A DNA stretch of 64,000 nucleotides. It comes from an uncultured Gemmiger sp. Its GTDB lineage: Bacteria; Bacillota; Clostridia; Oscillospirales; Ruminococcaceae. The position numbers were made by a program, and so were the translations under genes. Below, one piece after another: positions 28,352 to 38,236 of this stretch (positions are counted from its first letter, which is position 1; every line of letters begins with the position of its first letter). Under the pieces are notes generated by a model. The model saw only the letters and a program-made list of their open reading frames with translations, made no database searches and was not told the DNA's origin. The stretch covers positions 1-64,000 of the forward strand of contig CANRLV010000003.1 in NCBI GenBank assembly GCA_947631565.1, written 5' to 3'.

Positions 28352-28382
28352 AAAGCTCCCCGGCTGTCGCCGGGGAGCCAAA
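28352..28382 (-). terminator. terminator of downstream-most DUF4179-like module
   Basis: GGCTCCCCGGC-gaca-GCCGGGGAGC then TTTTG on minus strand. Confidence 0.7.
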
Positions 28383-28404
28383 CTTAGGGAGATGACGGGC
28401 GAAT

Positions 28405-29694
28405 TTATTCGGCCAGCGGCGGCAGGGCCAAAATTTCCACCGTGACGGTGCCGTCGCCGTTGTCCTCCAGGAGCGTGACCTCGGTCACGGCGCCGCCCTC
28501 AAGGCCAAGGCCGACCACGGCCCACGGCGCGCCGCCCAGCTCCTTGAGACCGAAGATGCGGCTGCTGTACCGGCTCTCGTAATAGTAGCAGGGCTCGGAC
28601 TGGCCGGGCAGCAGCGTCAGCTCGCAGACCTTTTTGTACAGCATCTCGCCTGCCGCGCGCAGCTCGGCGCGGGTGCAGTCGGCCCAGGGGCCGAGGTCCT
28701 CTTTCATCGAGGCCAGCGTGCCCCTGCTGTTGGCGACGGTGTCCTGCGCGCTGTCCGGCTCCGGCAGCGGCTGGCCGGCCTGTTCGGCGGCCGCGGCGGC
28801 GTTCTGCTCGTCGCGCGCCTTGGCGCGCGCGATGGCTTCGTCGAGCAGGGCCTGCTCCTCGGCCGTGGGGGTATACTGCCAGCTTTGTTCCACGCGGGCG
28901 GCCGCGGCGGCGTCGGCGTGCTCGGCCCCGAGGGGCAGCGTGAACAGGATGTTCAGATTCTCATAGTCCGCCGCGGTGCTGATGCGGCCGTCGGTGCCGG
29001 TGTGGTAGCCGAGCGTGCCGGCAAGGCCCCATTGCTGCATGACGGCAAAGTAGATCTCACGGTCGGCAAAGGGGTACAGGTCGGGGACCCGGACGTCGGC
29101 GTAGAGCACGCCGTCTTTGGCGCGGAAGGTGCTCTCCTCGCCGTTCGCCCGCGGATTTTCGGCACGGTCGCCCTGCAGCAGCACACCGTCGCGGATCTCC
29201 TGCATCCATTCCTCCTCGGTCAGGGGGGTGCCGTCGGTGCGGGCCACGGTGTACAGGATGTGGGTGTGGGCCAGGTCCCCGTCCGCGGCGGCGGGCTCGC
29301 TGGCGACGGCCAGCAGCGTGACGGTGTAGCCGGCGTCGGCCTGCACGGCGTTGACGGTGAGCACGTCGGGCGCGCTGTAGATGTCGACGAGGGTCCGGTA
29401 GTTTTTCTCCTGCGCAAAGGCCGTGAGGTTCTGCGGCGCGATGATGGCCGCGGCCTCGGGCGGGGTCTTGAACAGGCCGCCGGCGGCGGCCGCGCCGAGG
29501 GCGCACAGGCACACAGCGCCGGCGGTCACGGCGGCGAAAACGGTTTTACGGGCACGCATAGGGCGGCCTCCTTTCACTTGGCTCACTTGGCGGGCGGCGC
29601 GCGCCGCGCCCTGCCGCAGGGCCGCCTGCTGAACGGCGGCCGCGTCAAGGCCCTGGGCGGCAAACGCGCGGTCCCAGAATTCATGTTTGGTCAT
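28405..29694 (-). CDS. putative membrane-anchored anti-sigma / extracytoplasmic sensor protein (paralog of 30405-31553)
   Basis: MTKHEFWDRAFAAQGLDAAAVQQAALRQGAARAARQ cytoplasmic segment, TM 'VFAAVTAGAVCLCALGAAAAG', large outer domain; 14-nt overlap with sigma gene. Confidence 0.75.
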   Translation of the reverse strand: MTKHEFWDRAFAAQGLDAAAVQQAALRQGAARAARQVSQVKGGRPMRARKTVFAAVTAGAVCLCALGAAAAGGLFKTPPEAAAIIAPQNLTAFAQEKNYRTLVDIYSAPDVLTVNAVQADAGYTVTLLAVASEPAAADGDLAHTHILYTVARTDGTPLTEEEWMQEIRDGVLLQGDRAENPRANGEESTFRAKDGVLYADVRVPDLYPFADREIYFAVMQQWGLAGTLGYHTGTDGRISTAADYENLNILFTLPLGAEHADAAAAARVEQSWQYTPTAEEQALLDEAIARAKARDEQNAAAAAEQAGQPLPEPDSAQDTVANSRGTLASMKEDLGPWADCTRAELRAAGEMLYKKVCELTLLPGQSEPCYYYESRYSSRIFGLKELGGAPWAVVGLGLEGGAVTEVTLLEDNGDGTVTVEILALPPLAE

Positions 29695-30247
29695 GGGGGT
29701 CGGCACCTTCCTTTTGGCAGTGTTCGCACAGCTCCCGCAGTGTGCGGTAGAGCTTCGCCTTGACGGTGTTCTCGTTGAGGCCCAGCGCCCGGGCGATCTG
29801 CTTGAGTGGCATATCCAGCGCAAATCGGCAGATAAAAATCTTGCGGACCTCCGCCGGGTAACTTTTGAGCCACTCCCCCGCCTGCGCGGCCAGCAGGCGC
29901 TGCTCGGCCATATCGGCGGCCGACATCTCGGTGGCCAGCTCGGGCAGGTCATACTCGTCGCCGTTTTCGTCCGCCGTCTGCAGCGGCACAAAGCGCTGGA
30001 GCCGTGCCTTCAGCCCGTACCAGGCGCCCAGCTTGCGGCGGGCCACAGCGCGCACATAGGCGGCCGGGTCCCGGATATGGTCGGCGCCGTAGAGCAGGAT
30101 GTTGGCGTAGACGTCGGCGTAGATATCCTGCAAAATGTCCGGTATCTCGGCGGGGTCGGCGCAGCCGCGGGTGACGGTGAGCAGGGTCTGGGGGTAGGTA
30201 TCGCGGTAGAGGGTCTCAAAGAACGGGATGGGTTCCAAAGCGCGCAA
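29681..30247 (-). CDS. ECF-type sigma factor (TTG start)
   Basis: PIPFFETLYRDTYPQTLLTVTRGC...LPDILQDIYADVYANI...MPLKQIARALGLNENTVKAKLYRTLREL. Confidence 0.82.
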   Translation of the reverse strand: MRALEPIPFFETLYRDTYPQTLLTVTRGCADPAEIPDILQDIYADVYANILLYGADHIRDPAAYVRAVARRKLGAWYGLKARLQRFVPLQTADENGDEYDLPELATEMSAADMAEQRLLAAQAGEWLKSYPAEVRKIFICRFALDMPLKQIARALGLNENTVKAKLYRTLRELCEHCQKEGADPHDQT

Positions 30248-30330
30248 GGGGCATCACATCCTTCACCGGTATAGTGGCGCGGGCGGAGAAAAAAGTTGCG
30301 TATAAATTTTGGATAAAGTATAACACAGGC

Positions 30331-30368
30331 GCAGCGAGACGGCGGCCGTTTGGCCGCCGTCTCGCTGC
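30331..30368. terminator. 17-bp perfect stem-loop, probable terminator downstream of 30405-31553
   Basis: GCAGCGAGACGGCGGCC-GTTT-GGCCGCCGTCTCGCTGC; weak T tract. Confidence 0.55.
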
Positions 30369-30404
30369 GCGGGGTATGGTAAGGATGATATCCGGGGGAT
30401 GGCA

Positions 30405-31553
30405 TTACCGTGCAGGCAGGATAAGCTTTTCCAGCGTGGCGGTGTCGTCGGCGTTGTGGGTGTAGATGTAGGCGCGATACTGTGCTCCGCCGTCGCCGCC
30501 GCCAGCAGTCAGGCCGCCGACATGGCTTTCACCAAAGGTCTCAAACATCACCGGCTGCAGGAAGTACGGCTCGCTGTCGGGGTCATCCGCATTGCCGAAG
30601 CGCCAGCCATCGACGCCGTTTTCAACGGTGCGGGGCACGGTCTCGGTTCGCTCCACGGTGCCGAGGGCACGCAGCTCCTCCACGCTCAATGTGCTGTAAT
30701 CGTCCATGGCATCCTCGAAGGTCTGCTGCTCTGGCGGCAGCTCGGGCACCGGCTCGGCCGGGCCGGTGCCGCGCCACTCGTCCAGCAATGCCTGCGCCCT
30801 GGCGGGGTCGGCGCAGGCAGCGTCCAGCGGCAGTGTGAACAGCACGTTGAGGCCCGCGGTATCGGGGTTCGCGGTGATGGCGCCGGTCCCGGCGTCATAG
30901 AGATAGGCCGTAAAGTCCGGGAGCATACCCTCCTGCGCCATAAGATAGACCGTGCGGTCGGCGAAAGGATAGACGGTATCGCATTCCGAAAGGCAGTAGA
31001 GCACGCCGTTCCTGACCGCGGCGGCGTAGCCGCCGTTCATCATGAAAGGGTTGCAGGTGGCCGGGTCCTCGCCGGAGATCAGCGGCCCGACGAGGAACTG
31101 CTCGTCCAGCGTGACGGGCTCGCCGTCGGTGCGGCGGATGGCGGTGACGGCATAGGTGCTCTCGGCAGCGGCGCCGTCATGCTCAAAATCCGAAAGGTTT
31201 TTTCCCTTGGTCAGGCCGAGCAGCGTGACCGTGTAATCGCCGTCGGTCTTCGTCTCGTTGACGGCGACGGCATCGGGGCCCGCAAAGGCGGCGGAGAGGG
31301 CGGCATAGCCGAGTTCATCGGCGACTTCTTTGGGCGTGAGGAAGAATCCGGCGGCGGCCGCGCCGAGCGCGCACAGGCAGAGCGCGCCGGCAGCCACGGC
31401 GGCGGGAAGGGTCTTGCGGGTTTGCATGGATGGGTCTCCTTTCAGTTGTCGGGCGGCCAGCACCGCGCCGCGGCGCACGGCGGCATGGCGGATGGCGGTT
31501 TTGTCCGCCCCGGCGGCGGCGAGCGTCTGCCGCAGCAGTTCGTGTTCGGTCAT
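30405..31553 (-). CDS. putative membrane-anchored anti-sigma / extracytoplasmic sensor protein (paralog)
   Basis: MTEHELLRQTLAAAGADKTAIRHAAVRRGAVLAARQ, TM 'PAAVAAGALCLCALGAAAAGFF'; ATGA overlap with sigma gene. Confidence 0.75.
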   Translation of the reverse strand: MTEHELLRQTLAAAGADKTAIRHAAVRRGAVLAARQLKGDPSMQTRKTLPAAVAAGALCLCALGAAAAGFFLTPKEVADELGYAALSAAFAGPDAVAVNETKTDGDYTVTLLGLTKGKNLSDFEHDGAAAESTYAVTAIRRTDGEPVTLDEQFLVGPLISGEDPATCNPFMMNGGYAAAVRNGVLYCLSECDTVYPFADRTVYLMAQEGMLPDFTAYLYDAGTGAITANPDTAGLNVLFTLPLDAACADPARAQALLDEWRGTGPAEPVPELPPEQQTFEDAMDDYSTLSVEELRALGTVERTETVPRTVENGVDGWRFGNADDPDSEPYFLQPVMFETFGESHVGGLTAGGGDGGAQYRAYIYTHNADDTATLEKLILPAR

Positions 31554-32104
31554 AGGCCGACACCCTCCTTTTGGTAGAGTTCCCGAAGCTCGGCGAGGGC
31601 CCGGTAATAGCGCATCTTGACAGTGGCCTCCTTCATGCCCAGCAGTTTGGCGATTTGAGCAAAGGGCATATCCAGCTCGATGCGGCAGAGCAGGATGCGG
31701 CGCGTCTCGGGCGCAAAGGTCTTGAGCCTCTCGGCCGCCTGCGCGGCCAGCAGCCGCGCCTCGGCCGCCTCGCCGGCCGAGACTTCGGCGGCGAGCTCGG
31801 GCAGGTCGTATTCCCCGCCGTCGTCGTCCATCCCGCGCAGCGGCACCATGCACTGCAGCCTGGCCTTGAGACCGTACCACTCGCCCAGCTTATGGCGGGC
31901 GACGCGGCGCACGAAGCCGACCGGGTTGGTAAAATAGTCGGTCCCGTGGGTGAGGATGGCGGCGTAGACGTCGGTGTAGATATCCTGCATGAGGTCGGGG
32001 ATGCGGTCGGCGTCGGCGCAGCCGCGCGTGACAAGGCGCAGCGTGGCGCGGTAGGTCTCGTCATACAGGGCTTCAAAAAACGGGATGGGGTCCTGTGCGC
32101 GCAA
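31550..32104 (-). CDS. ECF-type sigma factor (TTG start, paralog of 29681-30247)
   Basis: MRAQDPIPFFEALYDETYRATLRLVTRGC...MPFAQIAKLLGMKEATVKMRYYRALAELREL. Confidence 0.82.
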   Translation of the reverse strand: MRAQDPIPFFEALYDETYRATLRLVTRGCADADRIPDLMQDIYTDVYAAILTHGTDYFTNPVGFVRRVARHKLGEWYGLKARLQCMVPLRGMDDDGGEYDLPELAAEVSAGEAAEARLLAAQAAERLKTFAPETRRILLCRIELDMPFAQIAKLLGMKEATVKMRYYRALAELRELYQKEGVGL

Positions 32105-32178
32105 GGTAGCATCACATCCTTCACCGCTACAGTGCCGCGGCCGGGCGAAAAAGTAACACAAAATCCCGCAAAAACAAA

Positions 32179-32212
32179 AAAGCCTTCCCCCCGGCGGGGG
32201 AAAGCCTTTTCA
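32179..32212 (-). terminator. terminator at end of dcw cluster
   Basis: AAAGGCTTTCCCCC...GGGGGGAAGGCTTTTTTGTTTTT on minus strand. Confidence 0.75.
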
Positions 32213-33304
32213 CGCTTCCGGCTCGGCGCTCTCGGGCGTGGCGGGCGGCGGGGTCGGCGTCGGGGTGGGAGTGTCGGGGCGCAGGTAGGCCCAGATCTCG
32301 CCGTCCGAACGCTGGTACGAGACATCCAGCACGCCGCGGTCGGTGGCGCCAAGGCCCTGCCCCTCAACGTCCAGAATGGTCGTGCCGGCCAGCTTGAGCT
32401 TGTCGGCCAGGTTGTGCACGGTGCCCACGATGACCGTCAGGCGGTCCTCATAGCGGAAGGAGATCTCGCTGATGTCTGCCACCGAGATGCCGGTGGTGCC
32501 CGCCAGCAGGCCGGCCGCGTCAAGCCCCTCGACCAGCTGGCGCAGCGCGTCGTTGGCGTCGACGTCGCCGGGGCCGGGCGTGGGGGCCGCCGTGGGGAAG
32601 AGCACGATGCCGTCCACGGTCTCGGGCTCGGCCGGCGCATTGAGCGAGTTGTAGGTCTCGAGCTTCAAGGTCTGCCCCGGCACGCTGGGCATGATGGCGG
32701 GCAGCGCCGCCTCCAGCTCGATGAGTCCCTCAGGGAAGTCGTCGGCCGTGCGCAGCAGCTTGCGCTGGTCGCTCAGGACCAGCCAGCCCACCGGCAGCGC
32801 CACGGCAAAGCGCTCGGTGGCGGGGCGCACGCGCACCACCACGGTGCCGGGCATGGCGGTGCGCACCTCGACCTCGTCAAGGTACGGCAGCTGGGCGGCC
32901 AGCTGGGCACTTTTGTCGGCGGTGGAAAAGCCGAACAGGCTGTCCCCTTTGGCGATGCCCAGCAGCTCGAGCACCTGCTGCTCGGTATAGATGCCGAGGT
33001 CGGCGGGAAGGTTGCCGTCCATATCGGTGATGCGGAAAGCCGTCACTTTGAACAGCAGATTGACCGAGAGGATGACGCCCAGCGCCAGCATGGCCAGCAC
33101 CAGCACGATGCCCAGAACGGTGCGGTTGCGGCGCTGGCGGCGGCGCTCGGCGGCCGTCACGCGGCGGCCGACGGACCCGGCCGCGTAGCCGGGGCGCTGG
33201 GGATTGGGCTGCGCGCGGCGGGGCGGCTGCCGGCGCGGCTGGGGGCTGCCGCCCCCGGAGACAGAACGGGAGGCCGCCCTGCGGCTGCGCGAGTCGCGGT
33301 CCAT
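32210..33304 (-). CDS. ftsQ: cell division protein FtsQ/DivIB
   Basis: Basic N-terminus, single TM, POTRA-like 'FKVTAFRITDMDGNLPADLGIYTEQQVLELLGIAKGDSLFGF'; dcw context. Confidence 0.82.
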   Translation of the reverse strand: MDRDSRSRRAASRSVSGGGSPQPRRQPPRRAQPNPQRPGYAAGSVGRRVTAAERRRQRRNRTVLGIVLVLAMLALGVILSVNLLFKVTAFRITDMDGNLPADLGIYTEQQVLELLGIAKGDSLFGFSTADKSAQLAAQLPYLDEVEVRTAMPGTVVVRVRPATERFAVALPVGWLVLSDQRKLLRTADDFPEGLIELEAALPAIMPSVPGQTLKLETYNSLNAPAEPETVDGIVLFPTAAPTPGPGDVDANDALRQLVEGLDAAGLLAGTTGISVADISEISFRYEDRLTVIVGTVHNLADKLKLAGTTILDVEGQGLGATDRGVLDVSYQRSDGEIWAYLRPDTPTPTPTPPPATPESAEPEA

Positions 33305-33344
33305 AGGCGTGCCTCCTTTTTTGGGGTCGGTTTTGGGGCCGGGC

Positions 33345-34466
33345 TCAGCCGGCCAGCTCCAGCAGCTTTTGCGTGATAATGTCCAGGCTGTGCAGGTTGC
33401 CCAGCGTTTTGGCGTTTTGGCCCATCGCGGCCAGCTTGCCGGGCGCCTGCAGCAGACCCTGCACAGCCTCGATGAGCTTTTGCCCGGTCAGGTCCTTCTC
33501 CTCAAACACGAGGGCCGCGCCGGCGTTCTGCAGCTCCAGCGCGTTGTAGTACTGGTGGTTTTCGGCCACGTTGGGGCTGGGGATGAGGACGGACGCGCGG
33601 CCCATCGCCTCCAGCTCGGCCAGCGTCAGCGCGCCGGAACGGGCGATGACGAGGTCGGCGGCGGCCAGCAGCCGCGGCATATCGTCGATATACTCCCGCA
33701 CGACCAGATCGTCGCCGGGGGCAAAGCCGTATTTTTGTTCGAGGTCCTTGAACAGCTGCACCCCGCGGCTGCCGGTGGCGTGCAGGTGCAGGATGGGCAG
33801 GCCGCTTTTTGCCTCCCACGCGCAGAGCTCGGCCACGACCTGATTGATGCGCTCGGCGCCCAGGCTGCCGCCAAAGCTGACGATGACGGTGCGGGCCCCC
33901 GCATTCAATTCTTTGCGGGCGGCCTCCCGCTTTTGGGCCCACGCGCGTATCTCCGGGCGCACCGGGTTGCCGGTGACGGTGGTCTTTTCGGGCGCGCCGA
34001 GCTTTTCGACCGCCGCCGCGCTGGCCGAGAAGATCAGGTCCACGTCCTTCGCGAGCAGCTTGTTGGTCACACCCGGGAAGGCGTTCTGCTCCTGGATGGC
34101 GGTGCGGATGCCGGCCCTGGCGGCGGCGCGCACCACCGGCCCGCTGACGTAGCCGCCGCAGCCGATGACCAGGTCGGGCTCTACTTCTTTTAAAATCGCT
34201 TTGGTGCGCGGGCCGGACAGGGCCAGGTGCCACACGGCGATGAGGTTGCGGCCGATGTTTTCAAGGCTCAGGTGCCGCTGGAAGCCGTTGATCTCGATGT
34301 TGTGGAAAGGATACCCGGCCTTGGTGACAAGGCCGTATTCCATGCCCTTTTTACGCCCGGCAAAATGGATCTCGGCCTGCGGGCAGGCTGTTTTTAAGGC
34401 GCCGGCAATCGCCAGCGCCGGGTTGATGTGGCCGGCGGTGCCGCCGGCGGCGATCAGAACACGCAT
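33345..34466 (-). CDS. murG: UDP-N-acetylglucosamine--LPS N-acetylglucosamine transferase MurG
   Basis: MRVLIAAGGTAGHINPALAIAGAL...VIGCGGYVSGPVV. Confidence 0.95.
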   Translation of the reverse strand: MRVLIAAGGTAGHINPALAIAGALKTACPQAEIHFAGRKKGMEYGLVTKAGYPFHNIEINGFQRHLSLENIGRNLIAVWHLALSGPRTKAILKEVEPDLVIGCGGYVSGPVVRAAARAGIRTAIQEQNAFPGVTNKLLAKDVDLIFSASAAAVEKLGAPEKTTVTGNPVRPEIRAWAQKREAARKELNAGARTVIVSFGGSLGAERINQVVAELCAWEAKSGLPILHLHATGSRGVQLFKDLEQKYGFAPGDDLVVREYIDDMPRLLAAADLVIARSGALTLAELEAMGRASVLIPSPNVAENHQYYNALELQNAGAALVFEEKDLTGQKLIEAVQGLLQAPGKLAAMGQNAKTLGNLHSLDIITQKLLELAG

Positions 34467-34484
34467 CCAAAGCCTCCAAAAACG

Positions 34485-35750
34485 TTAGTTCACCGCGCGG
34501 CGGGTGTAGACGGGCCGGCGCTGGGCGCTGCGGGCCGCCTTTTCCTGCCGGGCGATGCGGGCGTTGCCCGCCCGCGATATGCTGAGCAGCACCCCCATCT
34601 CGGCCAGCAGCAGCAAAAGGCTGGTGCCGCCGGCCGAGAAGAACGGCAGGCTGATACCGGTGTTGGGGGTGGCGCCGGTGACGGTGCCGATGTGGAAAAA
34701 GATCTGCCACGACACCTGCGCCGTGATGCCGATGGCCACCATGCTGCCGAAGTAATCCGGCGCGCGCAGGGCGATCATGATGCCCTGCACGATGAACAGC
34801 GCGAACAGCAGCATACAGATGACCGCGCCGATAAAGCCCAGCTCCTCGCACAGGACCGAGAAGATGAAATCATTGACGGATTCCGGCAGCCACTGGTGCT
34901 TCTGGCGGCTGTTGCCAAGGCCCAGCCCCGTCAGCCCGCCGGAGGCGATGGAATACACGCTCTGCTGCATCTGCCAGCCCAGCTTGGAGGTATCGGTGGC
35001 GAACAGGCCCCAGCTGCTCATGCGTTCGTTGGCCCAGGTGTTGTTCTCGTTGGTCAAAAACATCCAGCCGCCGACGAGCAGCGTGGGCACCACGAAGGCC
35101 ATCCAGCCCAGGCCGCAGCCGCCGCACACCAGCATGGTGAAGACGATGGCCGCGATGAGCACCATCGCCGAGTGGTGCGGCTCCAGCGCCAGCAGCAGCA
35201 TATACACGCCCAGCGGCAGCAGCGGCAGCAGGATGCCGTGGCGCAGTGTACTGCGCTTGTCATAGTGGGTAGCGGTGTAGGTGGCCACGCACAGCACCGA
35301 CGAGAACTTGGCGATCTCAGACGGCTGCACGGTGACGGACCCGAACAGAAAGATCCAGCGGTGGGCGTTGTTGTAGCTCTCGCTGAACAGGGCCCAGATC
35401 AGCATCAGGATGGTGAGCAGGTAAAGCGGCCAGTGCGCAAACTGCAAGGCGCGGTAGTTGACGAAGGAGATGGCATACATCAGCACCAGCCCGATGACCG
35501 CCACCGCCACCTGCGGGCGGATGTACTGGTAGAGGTCCCCGGTCTTGGCGTAGCCGGTGGAATAGCTGGCCGAGAACAGCACCACCAGCCCGTAGACCAG
35601 CAGCACGACCAGCGTGGTCACGAACCCGCGCGAGACGCGGCCGCGGTCCTGCCGGGGCAGCGCGATGTTGCCGAGGAAGCGGAAGATGTTGGCAAAAAAC
35701 ACGTCGTACAGCAGGCCCAGGATCGGCCCGAACACGCTGCCAGCGGACAT
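34485..35750 (-). CDS. ftsW: lipid II polymerase FtsW (SEDS family)
   Basis: RWIFLFGSVTVQPSEIAKFSSVL, GLTGLGLGNSRQKHQWLPESVNDFIFSVLCEELGFIGA. Confidence 0.93.
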   Translation of the reverse strand: MSAGSVFGPILGLLYDVFFANIFRFLGNIALPRQDRGRVSRGFVTTLVVLLVYGLVVLFSASYSTGYAKTGDLYQYIRPQVAVAVIGLVLMYAISFVNYRALQFAHWPLYLLTILMLIWALFSESYNNAHRWIFLFGSVTVQPSEIAKFSSVLCVATYTATHYDKRSTLRHGILLPLLPLGVYMLLLALEPHHSAMVLIAAIVFTMLVCGGCGLGWMAFVVPTLLVGGWMFLTNENNTWANERMSSWGLFATDTSKLGWQMQQSVYSIASGGLTGLGLGNSRQKHQWLPESVNDFIFSVLCEELGFIGAVICMLLFALFIVQGIMIALRAPDYFGSMVAIGITAQVSWQIFFHIGTVTGATPNTGISLPFFSAGGTSLLLLLAEMGVLLSISRAGNARIARQEKAARSAQRRPVYTRRAVN

Positions 35751-35783
35751 CGCTGCCCCTCCCCTCTTTTAGAACGGCTGCCG

Positions 35784-36797
35784 TTAAACCAGATAGACGT
35801 ACAAAATGCCCAGCACCACGCCGACGGCGGCCAGCAGGCTGAAAAAGCCGTCGATCTTTGCCTCGCGCCAGCCGCGCATCTCAAAGGCGTGGTGGATGGG
35901 CGTCATTTTAAAGATGCGCTTGCCGTGGGTCAGCTTGAAGTAGGTGCGCTGGATGACCACGGTCATGGCGTCCCAGATATAGACGATGCCGAAGAACAGC
36001 ACCAGCTCGGGGCGGCCGAGGGCGAAAGCCAGCCCGGCCACCATGCCGCCCAGAAACATACTGCCGGTGTCGCCCATAAAGACCTTGGCCGGGTAGAAGT
36101 TCCACACGAGGAACCCGGCGCAGCCGCCGGCCACGGCGGTGGCCAGCACCGCGATGTGGTAGTAGGAAAGCAGGCTGGCCGCCAGCAGGTAGCCGAGCAT
36201 CGAGACAAAGGTCACGCAGGAGCACAACCCGTCCAGCCCGTCGGTCAGATTGACGGCGTTGACCAGGAACACCAGCCCGAAAAAGGCGATGGGATAGTAC
36301 AAAAGCCCCAGGTCCACCATACCGAAAACGGGCAGCAGGATGAGCGTGCTGTCCATGCCCAGCGTGTGCAAAGCGTACAGGAAAGCGCCGGTGATGGCGA
36401 ACTGGAGGATGAATTTCTGGCCCTCGGTCAGGCCCTCGTTGTGGTGCTTGAAGACCTTGATGGCGTCGTCGACAAAGCCCATGGCGCCGTTGGCGGCGGC
36501 GAACACCAGCACCAGCAGCGTGATGTTCAGTTCCCGCCGGCCCAACAGCTCCGGCGCAAAGCGTTGGAAGGCAAGGTACACAAGGCCCACCGCGGCCAGG
36601 ATGCCGAAGATAAAGCACAGCCCGCCCATGGTGGGCGTGCCGCTTTTTTTGCTGTGCCAGGTGGGGCCATCCTCACGGATGGACTGGCCGAAATGCAGCC
36701 GGCGCAGGGCCGGCACCGCCACACAGCCCGAGACCGCCGTGACCAGAAAGCTGCCCAACGCGGCGGCGATCAACATCCTGGAGACGATCATCCCCAT
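35784..36797 (-). CDS. mraY: phospho-N-acetylmuramoyl-pentapeptide transferase
   Basis: GTPTMGGLCFIFGI, FVDDAIKVFKHHNEGL, NAVNLTDGLDGL, MTPIHHAFE. Confidence 0.95.
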   Translation of the reverse strand: MGMIVSRMLIAAALGSFLVTAVSGCVAVPALRRLHFGQSIREDGPTWHSKKSGTPTMGGLCFIFGILAAVGLVYLAFQRFAPELLGRRELNITLLVLVFAAANGAMGFVDDAIKVFKHHNEGLTEGQKFILQFAITGAFLYALHTLGMDSTLILLPVFGMVDLGLLYYPIAFFGLVFLVNAVNLTDGLDGLCSCVTFVSMLGYLLAASLLSYYHIAVLATAVAGGCAGFLVWNFYPAKVFMGDTGSMFLGGMVAGLAFALGRPELVLFFGIVYIWDAMTVVIQRTYFKLTHGKRIFKMTPIHHAFEMRGWREAKIDGFFSLLAAVGVVLGILYVYLV

Positions 36798-36820
36798 ACC
36801 CTACTTCACCCTCCAAACGG

Positions 36821-38185
36821 TCAGTGGGCGCTGTAGTACTCCTTCAGCGCCTGCTCAAGGCCGACCGCGTGGCTGGCCTTGGCGAGCAGCACGTCGCCGG
36901 GGCGCAGATGCTGCTGTAAACAGTTTACCACGTCCTTGGCCGTTTGGCAATGCAAAGTTGCAACGCCCCTGGCCTGCGCCGCGCGGCCGATGCCCCTGGC
37001 CAGCTCGCCGCAGGTGATGAGCAGGTCGACGCCGGTCTCGGCGGCCTGCTCCCCCACCGCGGTGTGGGCGCTCTCGCTCACGCTGCCCAGCTCCAGCATA
37101 TCGCCCAGCAGGGCGACATGGCGCTTTTCGGGACGCTTTTGCAGCACCGCCAGCGCCGCGCGCATACTTTCGGGGGCGGCGTTGTAGCAGTCCTCGATGA
37201 CGGTGATGCCGCCATGGACCACCGCGTGCTGGCGCATACCGCTGGGCACATAGTTTGCCAGCGCGGCGGCGGCGCGCACCGGGTCAAGGCCCAGCCGGGT
37301 AGCGGCCGCATAGGCGGCCAGCGCGTCGCGCACGGTGTGCACGCCGGCGGTGGGGATGGTCACGGCCGGCAGGCGGCCGTACTGTGCGTCCAGCAGCGTG
37401 AAGGTAGTGCCGTCTGTGCCCTGCTCGATGTTGACGGCGCGCACGTCGGCCGCCGTGTTGTTCGCGTCGGCCGAGAACCACACCGGGCGCAGCCGCCCCG
37501 GCAGGTTGGCCGCGGGCAGCAGGTCATTGTCGGCGTTCAGCACCAGCGGCGCCTCGTCCGGCAGGCCGGCGCAGATCTCCAGCTTTGCCTTCAGTATATT
37601 CTCGCGCGTGCCGAGGCTCTCCAGATGCGAGGACCCCACCGTGGTGATGATGCCGGCCGAGGGGCGCACCGCGCGGGACAGGCGCTCGATCTCGCCCGGG
37701 GCGCTCATACCCATCTCGAGCACGGCGTACTCGTGCGTGGGCTCGAGCTCGAACAGCGTCCAGGAAAGCCCCAGGTCATTGTTGTGGTTGGCCGCGCTGC
37801 GCAGCGTGTTGCCGAAGGCCGAGAGCACCGCGTAGCAGAAATCCTTGGTGGTGGTCTTGCCCACGCTGCCGGTCACGCCGACCACCAGCGGATTGAACAG
37901 CATACGGTAGTTGGCCGCCATGCGCAGGATGGCCAGGTAGGAATCCGGCACGAGGACAATGCGCGCCTCGGGCACGCCCGCGACCGGATGATTGGCCACG
38001 ATGTACCCCGCCCCGGCGGCATAGGCCCCGGCGGCATAGTCGTGGCCGTCAAAGTGTTCGCCGGCAAAGCAGACGAAGACGCAGCCGGGGATGACCTTCC
38101 GGCTGTCGGTGACGACGGCGGTGACGGGCTCGTTGCCGGCCAGGGCCAGCCCGGCCAGCAGTTCATTGGCGCGCATGGGTCGCAT
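36821..38185 (-). CDS. murF: UDP-N-acetylmuramoyl-tripeptide--D-Ala-D-Ala ligase
   Basis: VVGVTGSVGKTTTKDFCYAVL, NHNNDLGLSWTL, VIEDCYNAAPESMRAAL. Confidence 0.95.
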   Translation of the reverse strand: MRPMRANELLAGLALAGNEPVTAVVTDSRKVIPGCVFVCFAGEHFDGHDYAAGAYAAGAGYIVANHPVAGVPEARIVLVPDSYLAILRMAANYRMLFNPLVVGVTGSVGKTTTKDFCYAVLSAFGNTLRSAANHNNDLGLSWTLFELEPTHEYAVLEMGMSAPGEIERLSRAVRPSAGIITTVGSSHLESLGTRENILKAKLEICAGLPDEAPLVLNADNDLLPAANLPGRLRPVWFSADANNTAADVRAVNIEQGTDGTTFTLLDAQYGRLPAVTIPTAGVHTVRDALAAYAAATRLGLDPVRAAAALANYVPSGMRQHAVVHGGITVIEDCYNAAPESMRAALAVLQKRPEKRHVALLGDMLELGSVSESAHTAVGEQAAETGVDLLITCGELARGIGRAAQARGVATLHCQTAKDVVNCLQQHLRPGDVLLAKASHAVGLEQALKEYYSAH

Positions 38186-38236
38186 AGGTCTTCTCTCCTT
38201 ACGATATCAGGTTCTGCCGCCCCTTGGCGGGGCGCA

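Noticed and set aside
34428-36836. 802-aa plus-strand ORF (also 55432-57564, 38936-40900, 31571-33376, 36944-38686)
   Set aside because: All are antisense to solid genes (ftsW/mraY, glgA, pbp, ftsQ, murF), start and end without RBS logic, and show H/Q/R/G-rich shadow composition.
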